In this document: one piece after another, positions 1 to 5,168 of the stretch | Position numbering within the stretch: the first letter of the stretch is position 1 | Layout: each line of letters starts with the position of its first letter | NCBI GenBank assembly: GCA_964545545.1 | Contig: CAZJGK010000040.1 | Coordinates: forward strand, 1-26,712 | Source of the DNA: JAHJTW01 sp964545545 | GTDB lineage: Bacteria > Krumholzibacteriota > Krumholzibacteriia > LZORAL124-64-63 | Direction: 5' to 3' | Length of the DNA: 26,712 nt | Position numbers and translations under genes: made by a program | The notes under the pieces: model-generated | Databases searched by the model: none | What the model was told of the DNA's origin: nothing | The model's input: the letters and a program-made list of their open reading frames with translations, nothing else

Positions 1-303
1 TGTGAAATTGATCCACATCGCCTCGCTCTGGAACATGGGCAACATGACCCCGCCGTGCACCTTCCAGGCCGCCGGCACGCGCTCACTGAAGTCATCGACA
101 TGGCGCAGGGGAAAGCCGCCCAACCCAGGCGGCAGGGGGTGATCGCTGCCGTCGTCGGGGATGCGCAGGGTGCGCTGGAAATCCAGGTCGAAACGTGCCT
201 CAGGGTGGATGTCGGGGAAGGAGAACCGGAGGTGGTCGCGATGAGAGTTCCCGGGCGCAATTTCGGTCCGGAAGCTAGTGTGTTCAGTATTCAATTCTAT
301 CAT
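1..303 (-). CDS. Conserved hypothetical protein, C-terminus beyond window
   Basis: Only the first 101 residues are inside the window; the reading frame is still open at base 1. The start is an ATG at 303-301 preceded by a GGAGG ribosome site about nine bases upstream, which decides the start. The visible part is soluble, with no signal peptide or membrane segment. Recognisable blocks are FQRTLRIPDDG (residues about 47-57), LPPGLGGFPLRHVDDF and HGGVMLPMFQSEAMWINF. I recall these from an unnamed family of bacterial hypothetical proteins; I know no function and do not propose one. The gene lies 49 bases downstream of the XRE regulator on the same strand, so the two are probably cotranscribed and opposite the HIRAN/ARPP-1 gene. 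Confidence that it is a real gene is high. Confidence 0.82.
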   Translation of the reverse strand, partial: MIELNTEHTSFRTEIAPGNSHRDHLRFSFPDIHPEARFDLDFQRTLRIPDDGSDHPLPPGLGGFPLRHVDDFSERVPAAWKVHGGVMLPMFQSEAMWINFT

Positions 304-352
304 CTTGTTTTCCTCCAAATGGTTACAAAATTCCGGTTCCCGTCTTCCCTTT

Positions 353-706
353 TCACCATTGTCCGTCGCGCACATCGCGCACCAGACGCAAAACCGCGTG
401 CTCAGGGGCGTCTTTGAGTTGCCGAATCAACTCGGCGAACAGCTGGGGCCGCTTACGAATCACCTCTTGCAGATCACTCGAAACTTTGCCGGCCATGGCC
501 AGCAGAACGTCAGGATCCTCTCCCAGCTCGCGAGCCAGGGCGGCGATTTTGACCTCCGACGGCGGCGGGGTTTCGCCCCGTTCGACCTTGCTCAAATAGC
601 TGGGTTCGACCTCGATCAGGGCGGCCAGTTTGCGCAGAGACAAAGGGCGGTCATCGCGCCGCATTGACTTTCTTTTTTCACGAATATGTTTGCCGAATGT
701 GCTCAT
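353..706 (-). CDS. XRE-family helix-turn-helix transcriptional regulator
   Basis: A 117-residue protein with one Cro/C1-type helix-turn-helix at residues about 23-62 (LSLRKLAALIEVEPSYLSKVERG), followed by an acidic helical tail (LGEDPDVLLAMAGKVSSDLQEVI) typical of small XRE repressors. An in-frame upstream extension to 856 exists, but it would run through the divergent promoter and lacks family similarity, so the ATG at 706 is chosen. That ATG has no purine-rich ribosome site. A good sigma70 promoter (TTGACG, 17 bases, TACACT) places the transcript start only about two to four bases before it, suggesting a leaderless mRNA. It probably represses its own gene and the divergent HIRAN/ARPP-1 gene through the inverted repeat at 709-728. 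The ligand or trigger is unknown. Confidence 0.9.
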   Translation of the reverse strand: MSTFGKHIREKRKSMRRDDRPLSLRKLAALIEVEPSYLSKVERGETPPPSEVKIAALARELGEDPDVLLAMAGKVSSDLQEVIRKRPQLFAELIRQLKDAPEHAVLRLVRDVRDGQW

Positions 707-718
707 GGTGTGTATAGT
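690..718 (+). promoter_or_regulatory. Sigma70-like promoter of the HIRAN/ARPP-1 gene
   Basis: Plus strand: -35 TTGCCG (690-695), a 17-base spacer and -10 TATAGT (713-718), giving a predicted start near 725 and a leader of about 45 bases. The -10 overlaps the -10 of the opposing XRE promoter (716-721), so the two promoters cannot easily be occupied together. Confidence 0.5.
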
Positions 719-728
719 GTAGTACACA
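709..728. promoter_or_regulatory. Inverted repeat, candidate XRE operator
   Basis: TGTGTA (709-714), eight bases, then TACACA (723-728): a perfect 6-bp inverted repeat covering both opposing -10 elements. The position suits autorepression and co-repression of the divergent gene by the adjacent XRE protein. The symmetry is seen; the binding is inferred. Confidence 0.55.
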
Positions 729-744
729 GAACACGAACCGTCAA
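716..744 (-). promoter_or_regulatory. Sigma70-like promoter of the XRE gene
   Basis: Read on the minus strand: -35 TTGACG (744-739), a 17-base spacer and -10 TACACT (721-716). The predicted start of transcription is near 709, almost on the XRE ATG at 706. Both hexamers and the spacing fit the housekeeping consensus well; function is inferred. Confidence 0.65.
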
Positions 745-770
745 CCCCTTTTTGCGGACGAGGCCTCATC

Positions 771-2369
771 ATGACCGAAGAAATGGAAAAGAATCTCGAC
801 AATGACCACGGGGATGATGGGACCATCGGCACCATCTTCGTTGAGATTGCAGGCACCAGTCACTATCCCGACAGGGCAAGCCGTGGCGAGGCCGTTGGTC
901 TGGTGCGGGAACCGGAAAACGCCCATGACCGGAACGCCGTCAGGGTGGAAAACCTGACGGGCCGGCAGTTGGGGCATGTGCCCCGGCGGGTCGCGGCCTG
1001 GTTGGCCCCCCTCATGGATCATCAAAAGGTCAAGCCGATCGGTCTGGTCAGCGAGGTGGGTTCGGCGGGGCATGGTGATTCTCCCGGCAAGGCGGAAGAC
1101 TACCTGGCGGTTGACCTGCTGTTGTTACCGGCAGGCAGGGATATTCTGGAAACGGACGACCATCCCGCCGACGAGACCGCGGCCAGGCATCAGGCGGTGT
1201 TGGCGGTCTGGCGGGGCATGAAACCGTGGACGGATCCGGTAGCCGCGCGCGCCGCGGGCCGTATGTTGATTTCCCTGTCCGACAAGACCCGGGCTTCGGA
1301 AACCCGCATGTTGCTGGCGTTGATCCGCAGCCGGGGCCGGGCCCTGGAACAGGTCTTCCGGGAGCGGCGCGTCACGGAAATACGCCAGAGTCTACAGGGG
1401 GTGACCATCGGAGAGCCGATCAAACACGCAGGGATGACCATGTACCCCCTGTTCCAGCCCGAGGGATCCACGGCGGTGGACTACCTGCTGCTCCAGGATG
1501 CCCTGGCCGGAAATCTTGCCGAGGTCAAGGAAGTCTCCGCCTCGGGAAGTGTGCCGGAACTGAGGGTAATAAACCGCTCTCCCCACCCGGTATTGATTCC
1601 CGAGGGCGAGCTTCTGGTGGGGGCCAAACAGGATCGCGCCGTGAATGTGAGCCTGTTGATCGAGCCCAATTCCGAGCGTGTTATTGGGGTCAGCTGCGTC
1701 GAGCAAGGGCGTTGGCGGCACACCTCCTCGACGTTTTCAGCGAGACGCTATTGCACGCCGAGCCTGCGGGCCCGCAAAACCGCCAGCGTCTCCGCACAAC
1801 GGGGTGCGACGGGTTGGGCCAAGAGCGACCAGGGCCAGGTCTGGGATGATGTGAGCCGGTACGTCCGTGATTCGGGGGCCCAATCGGCGACCGGCTCCCT
1901 TTCCCACGCGTTCGATGCGGCAGAAAAAAAGCTGGCAAGTTACCGCCAGGCTCTCGAGTTACCCAAGGGAGCGGCCGGGGTGCTGCTGGCGGCCGGCGGC
2001 AAGATCCTGGGCCTGGATCTGTACGACAGCCCAGCCACCATGAAGACGATCTGGCCGCGCCTGTCGGAGGGGTATTTCCTGGAAGGTGTGTTGAGGGCGG
2101 AAAAAAGGGAAGCAGCCGACGCCAAGGGCACCGGGGCAGCCGAAACAACCGAGGGGACGTCCAAGCCCGCGGCGGCGACCTTCCTGAAGGAACTCGCCCA
2201 GCACCTGCAGGTGGCCCCGGGAGGGAGCGGCCCCGGGCTCGAACTGGAGGTTATCGGAGACGGATTCAGCGGGTCGGGGCTGTGGTATGACGGCAGGGTG
2301 TGTCATTTGGGGGGGTTCAGGGAAGAATCAATTACACGCCCCTCCGTGGGCCATGATTGGATTCTGTAG
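771..2369 (+). CDS. HIRAN domain and ARPP-1-like domain fusion protein
   Basis: A 532-residue soluble protein in three parts. Residues about 22-118 match a HIRAN domain (VEIAGTSHY, VGLVREPENAHDRNAVRVEN, GRQLGHVPRRVAAWLAP); known HIRAN domains bind DNA ends or damaged DNA. Residues about 130-205 are a charged helical linker. Residues about 209-517 match the ARPP-1 family (ADP-ribosylglycohydrolase and rhodanese-phosphatase-associated protein), with IPEGELLVGAKQDRAVNVS, the block GVSCVEQGRWR and a final GLWYDGRVCHLGGF. ARPP-1 has no established activity that I know; its usual neighbours link it to nucleotide or ADP-ribose chemistry. The ATG at 771 has a weak ribosome site (GGACGAGG); an in-frame ATG at 783 is possible. 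The last 15 residues after HLGGF appear to be an extra tail. The gene is divergent from the XRE gene and convergent with two HNH nucleases. Confidence 0.85.
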   Translation: MTEEMEKNLDNDHGDDGTIGTIFVEIAGTSHYPDRASRGEAVGLVREPENAHDRNAVRVENLTGRQLGHVPRRVAAWLAPLMDHQKVKPIGLVSEVGSAGHGDSPGKAEDYLAVDLLLLPAGRDILETDDHPADETAARHQAVLAVWRGMKPWTDPVAARAAGRMLISLSDKTRASETRMLLALIRSRGRALEQVFRERRVTEIRQSLQGVTIGEPIKHAGMTMYPLFQPEGSTAVDYLLLQDALAGNLAEVKEVSASGSVPELRVINRSPHPVLIPEGELLVGAKQDRAVNVSLLIEPNSERVIGVSCVEQGRWRHTSSTFSARRYCTPSLRARKTASVSAQRGATGWAKSDQGQVWDDVSRYVRDSGAQSATGSLSHAFDAAEKKLASYRQALELPKGAAGVLLAAGGKILGLDLYDSPATMKTIWPRLSEGYFLEGVLRAEKREAADAKGTGAAETTEGTSKPAAATFLKELAQHLQVAPGGSGPGLELEVIGDGFSGSGLWYDGRVCHLGGFREESITRPSVGHDWIL

Positions 2370-2381
2370 TTACACGCCCCT
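2332..2381. repeat. 12-bp direct repeat at a stop-to-stop junction
   Basis: TTACACGCCCCT occurs at 2332-2343, inside the 3' end of the HIRAN/ARPP-1 gene, and again at 2370-2381, where its first three bases are the complement of the HNH gene's stop codon. The spacing is 38 bases. The copy inside the fusion gene encodes part of its extra C-terminal tail, so a small duplication may have built that tail. Confidence 0.6.
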
Positions 2382-3266
2382 GAATACCTCTTTACTGTGC
2401 CAGGCGATTGATTCCCTGGAGGCCAGGTAATCAGGAGCTTGAGGCTTTCGGAGGGGCTGGTCCTGAAATTGCAACAATGATTCGTTCAGGCCTTGGCTGC
2501 CGCACGCGGATTCGGAAACCCGGATGCGTCGCCCTGGAGACAGGGTGTAGGCTCCCCGATCGAACATTTTATGGTGAAGCGAGCACAGGGCCAGACCATT
2601 GGGCTCGGTGTCAAGGCCACCGGCTTGATGCCATTTGATATGAGCGGCCTCGATCGCAATGGGCTGATTACCCAACCTGACATCGAAACCACAAACGGCA
2701 CATTGCCACCGGTATGCCCTCAGGACGCGCTCACGGAATTTTGGATCCCGTGTTCGGCGACGGACAATCTCAAAAACCGTTAACCCGACTTCATTGAGAA
2801 TGTCCTCGTGAATGGTTGTTGGGAAATGGGACTCGAGGATGATTTTTGCCGCCTCATATAGAAGCGAGGGGTCGTTGCGCAGGGCAAGGTCCACCTCCGG
2901 GGTAAAACCGGCCGCAATGTTGTACCGCATAAGTTCTGATTTTTTGGGGTCATCCTTGCCGGTTCTGCGCTCCAGGCTTTCAGCATCACGAACAATCCAG
3001 ATTCCATCGTTTTGGAGCCGCCAAAAAGGATACTCCGGATGGACGGATTTTCGTGCGGGAGCAAACTCGCGCAGCAGTCCCCCGAGCTTTTCGTCAACCT
3101 CGGGATAGTGGACTTCCCGTGGTTCTCCCCGACTTATTCTTGCCAGGGCAAGCAAGAGCAAAAGGGGTTTGTGGGGCGCGAGTCGTTCTCCCCGCTTCCA
3201 CACATTAATCCTGCGAATCTTTTCAAGGACCCACTGCCGCTCATTCTTTGAATTAACTGAATTCAA
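2370..3266 (-). CDS. Phosphorothioate-DNA-binding HNH restriction endonuclease (SBD-HNH)
   Basis: A 298-residue type IV (modification-dependent) restriction enzyme candidate. The N-terminal half resembles the sulfur-binding domain of the ScoMcrA/SprMcrA group, which recognises phosphorothioated DNA: LAPHKPLLLLLALARI near residues 29-44 and HPEYPFWRLQNDGIW at 76-90. The C-terminal half is an HNH nuclease: CAVC at 189-192, EAAHI with H209, NGLALC with N223, and SLHH with H231/H232. The start is TTG at 3266, chosen because a GAGGGGG ribosome site lies five bases upstream; further extension would run into the upstream gene. It lies 16 bases after the EVE-HNH gene, so the two form an operon. Its stop abuts the stop of the convergent HIRAN/ARPP-1 gene with no spacer. 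No dnd or ssp modification genes are visible in the window, so the host probably lacks the mark locally and cuts foreign DNA. Sampled base composition is lower than in the atp genes. Confidence 0.88.
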   Translation of the reverse strand: MNSVNSKNERQWVLEKIRRINVWKRGERLAPHKPLLLLLALARISRGEPREVHYPEVDEKLGGLLREFAPARKSVHPEYPFWRLQNDGIWIVRDAESLERRTGKDDPKKSELMRYNIAAGFTPEVDLALRNDPSLLYEAAKIILESHFPTTIHEDILNEVGLTVFEIVRRRTRDPKFRERVLRAYRWQCAVCGFDVRLGNQPIAIEAAHIKWHQAGGLDTEPNGLALCSLHHKMFDRGAYTLSPGRRIRVSESACGSQGLNESLLQFQDQPLRKPQAPDYLASRESIAWHSKEVFRGV

Positions 3267-3282
3267 ACCCACCCCCTCACAT

Positions 3283-4260
3283 CTACCGGGACTCAAGGAA
3301 AATGTCGTTGCGGTGGAAATCGAGATAATTGCGTTGATTTTGGCTGAAGTTCCCCACATTCACGGCCTGGTGAACCTCGATACCCATCCGCTGCAGGGAT
3401 TCCCGATCAGCGACAGGCGATATCAACAACCGGCCGGAATCTTCGAAGGAGATGAATCCCCTGTCGAACAGATGATCGACTGATGGGGTCAGCATCAGGC
3501 CGTTTTCACCGTCCAGGCGCTCCTCGTTGCTGCAGTGGCGCCATGGTTTGCAATGGCTGGCGATCAGGTGGTTGGGATTTTCCACATGGGTTATGCGGCA
3601 GGCCTTTTCGACGGAGAGCACTCGGCGGCGATATTCGCCCTGGCCGCGGCGCGATTTGACGAGGGCCTCTTTTTCGGTGTATGGAATTTGGTTGTCCTGG
3701 CGAATTTGCCCAAGAAGTCGATGCTCCCAGCGCAACTTCAACAAGCCGATGTCCGTTTCCCTGATCTCCTGGGGCAAAACTGCAGGAACTCCCTGCATCA
3801 GTACCAAAACTTCGTAGCCGATCAGATTGGCCAAGGCCTGCATGAGAGAGTTGGGTATTTCCGCCAAGTAGACGCTCTGTAACCCATCTCCCGTGGTTCG
3901 CAAGGGGCTATATTTGGCGGGCAATAAGGGCCTGAGTTGAGGGATGTGGTCCTTGGGCCGAACTTGCGTGTCGAGGATGCTCCAGGAGACATCGACTTTC
4001 CACCCGATCTTGCTCCAGTTCAAGCCTGCCTCGCCAAATTCATGGGGCTTGGGGCTTTCATAGCAGCAGGAGCGGACAATACCGACAGCCCGGATAAAGG
4101 TTTTTTGGAAGGACAGCACCAGATCGCCGGGAGCCACCACGCGCATGGTGTCATAAAAATGATTGAATCCACCGTCAGCACGATGCTTGGGGGACCAAAG
4201 GTATTTTCCTTTGATCTCGTGCTTGAAAGTCTGGTTCTGGTTGACCCACCAGTAGCGCAC
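3283..4260 (-). CDS. EVE-like domain HNH endonuclease (type IV restriction candidate)
   Basis: A 325-residue protein. Residues 1 to about 140 resemble an EVE/PUA-type modified-base reader: MRYWWVNQNQTFKHEIKGKY, LWSPKHRADGGFNHFYD, VAPGDLVLSFQKTFIRAVGI, and GLQSVYLAEIP. Residues about 204-285 are an HNH_2-type nuclease: RRGQGEYRRRVL, ASHCKPW with H236, GENGLML with N253, and VDHLFDRG with H263. This matches the known EVE-HNH class (VcaM4I-like) that cuts DNA carrying 5-hydroxymethylcytosine or 5-methylcytosine; the exact modified base cannot be read from sequence. The start is GTG at 4260 with a GCGGAG ribosome site ten bases upstream. It is the first gene of a two-gene operon with the SBD-HNH nuclease. 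Several stretches are visibly AT-richer than the energy genes (26 G+C of 60 at 3301-3360), hinting at horizontal acquisition. Confidence 0.87.
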   Translation of the reverse strand: MRYWWVNQNQTFKHEIKGKYLWSPKHRADGGFNHFYDTMRVVAPGDLVLSFQKTFIRAVGIVRSCCYESPKPHEFGEAGLNWSKIGWKVDVSWSILDTQVRPKDHIPQLRPLLPAKYSPLRTTGDGLQSVYLAEIPNSLMQALANLIGYEVLVLMQGVPAVLPQEIRETDIGLLKLRWEHRLLGQIRQDNQIPYTEKEALVKSRRGQGEYRRRVLSVEKACRITHVENPNHLIASHCKPWRHCSNEERLDGENGLMLTPSVDHLFDRGFISFEDSGRLLISPVADRESLQRMGIEVHQAVNVGNFSQNQRNYLDFHRNDIFLESR

Positions 4261-4644
4261 GGTAAAAAAACTCCGCTAACGAGAACAAATGATTTTAGGA
4301 CCAGGACAGGATTGTACTCCACGAAGAGGCAGAAATCCCTTTCAAATGGATTCAGGGAATTGAAATGATTGATAATCACTCCAATCACCCTATTAACCAC
4401 CCAATTCGCCCATCTTTGTCCCCCGGCGACGATAATTTTACCACAAAATGAAAATTCCCAGCATGATCGGGGCGCATGCGGGAGGGCTGCCGCCGGCATT
4501 CTTCAGGACGCAACAGGAGGCGGAAAAATCTCTTTTTGAAATGTCGCCTTGACGGGGAAGCTTACGCAATCATTCCGTGATCCGGAATGCCCGCCGGATA
4601 GAGTCATTGTCACAGATGAAACGATCATCGCGAAAGGGGGCACC
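4261..4644. other. Intergenic region between the nuclease operon and a small gene
   Basis: About 384 bases without a convincing gene. It should hold the promoter of the EVE-HNH operon on the minus strand: a TACAAT -10-like hexamer lies at 4316-4311, but no good -35 sits at the right distance. On the plus side it contains the ATCATTCCG motif and its mirror at 4569-4589, and the GGGGG ribosome site of the 60-residue gene. The middle (4281-4400) is AT-rich. Confidence 0.5.
4569..4589 (+). promoter_or_regulatory. ATCATTCCG motif, site 1 (with inverted partner)
   Basis: ATCATTCCG at 4569-4577, with CATTCCG (4571-4577) mirrored by CGGAATG (4583-4589) across five bases. It lies about 56 bases before the 60-residue gene. 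The same 9-mer recurs at 4942-4950 and, reversed, at 5089-5097. It is a candidate operator of the nearby WYL regulator; the role is inferred. Confidence 0.45.
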
Positions 4645-4827
4645 ATGGATATCCGGCAGATCAAGACCGCCCGCGGTCAGTCAGCGCATCAGATTTTTGA
4701 GATCCTCAAAAAACTGGAAACGGACACGGGGATGCTGGTGGGATACGTCAACACCGAGAGCGAAACCGATTTCGAAGGCAAGACCAAGGGCATCGATAAG
4801 GTGACCATTGATTTGACGCTTGAATGA
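4645..4827 (+). CDS. Small hypothetical protein (60 residues)
   Basis: A 60-residue acidic protein beginning MDIRQIKTARGQSAHQIFEI and ending KVTIDLTLE. The ATG at 4645 follows a strong AAAGGGGG ribosome site by four bases; an in-frame upstream start at 4549 would add 32 residues without a good site and is not favoured. A helical N-terminal half (LKKLETDTG) precedes a strand-like C-terminal half (MLVGYVNTESETDFEGKTKG). There is no membrane segment or cysteine. I do not recognise the family. The gene is followed after about 50 bases by a rho-independent terminator, so it appears to be its own transcription unit, and it shares an upstream motif with the WYL regulator genes. A role as a small accessory or regulatory protein of the island is possible but unsupported. 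Confidence 0.6.
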   Translation: MDIRQIKTARGQSAHQIFEILKKLETDTGMLVGYVNTESETDFEGKTKGIDKVTIDLTLE

Positions 4828-4877
4828 CAGCGCCAACAGAACCGCCGCGGGGGTAGGGCGAGCCTCCAAGGCGCAGT

Positions 4878-4913
4878 CCGGCGGGCTCCCTGTGGGCCCG
4901 CCGGGCGATTTTT
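4878..4913 (+). terminator. Rho-independent terminator
   Basis: CCGGCGGGC (4878-4886) pairs perfectly with GCCCGCCGG (4896-4904) around a nine-base loop, followed by GCGA and TTTTT at 4909-4913. It ends the transcript of the 60-residue gene and insulates the WYL genes. Confidence 0.75.
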
Positions 4914-4941
4914 GGGATCCGGAAATCTGCAATTCAAATCA

Positions 4942-4954
4942 ATCATTCCGGAAT
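4942..4954 (+). promoter_or_regulatory. ATCATTCCG motif, site 2 (palindrome)
   Basis: ATCATTCCG at 4942-4950 is part of the perfect palindrome ATTCCGGAAT at 4945-4954. It lies about 90 bases before the truncated WYL copy at 5043. About ten bases on, GAATGGTCTTGC resembles GAATGATCTTGC after site 3, showing that the two upstream regions are related. Confidence 0.45.
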
Positions 4955-5042
4955 CCAGAATGGTCTTGCGGGAAAATAGACGAAGACGGACACTGGGTCA
5001 CTCACGGCGTCATGTTGAGCCGTACCGGCGAAAGGATTCGCG

Positions 5043-5074
5043 ATGTCTTCCGGTGTTTCTCCAGGCTCCCGCCT
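5043..5074 (+). CDS. 5' end of a WYL-regulator paralogue, cut by an assembly gap
   Basis: An ATG at 5043, preceded by an AAAGGA ribosome site, opens a frame reading M-S-S-G-V-S-P-G-S-R-L before running into the N gap. This closely matches the start of the intact WYL gene at 5169 (M-P-S-P-V-S-P-G-S-R-L); 25 of the 32 bases are identical by hand alignment. The simplest reading is a tandem WYL duplication whose first copy is mostly missing from the assembly. The rest of the gene cannot be seen. Confidence 0.5.
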
Positions 5075-5084
5075 NNNNNNNNNN
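5075..5084. other. Assembly gap (10 N)
   Basis: Ten N bases inside a presumed WYL paralogue. Ten is probably a placeholder, so up to about one kilobase could be missing. Confidence 0.95.
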
Positions 5085-5097
5085 ATTTCGGAATGAT
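5085..5097 (-). promoter_or_regulatory. ATCATTCCG motif, site 3
   Basis: CGGAATGAT at 5089-5097 is the reverse complement of ATCATTCCG, within the near-palindrome ATTTCGGAAT (5085-5094). It lies about 72 bases before the intact WYL gene and is followed by the conserved block TCTTGC. Candidate operator for autoregulation. Confidence 0.45.
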
Positions 5098-5168
5098 CTT
5101 GCCCAAAACTCCTGGTTCGCAGAAAATGGAGATATGCCTGAACCTGATCTCGAACCGGAAGGAACCTC

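Noticed and set aside
4311..4316. TACAAT -10-like element for the EVE-HNH operon
   Set aside because: The only good -35-like hexamer (TTGAAA) is 23 bases away, so no confident promoter can be assigned.
4549..4644. Upstream extension of the 60-residue gene
   Set aside because: It lacks a ribosome site and overlaps the ATCATTCCG inverted motif; the ATG at 4645 has a strong site.
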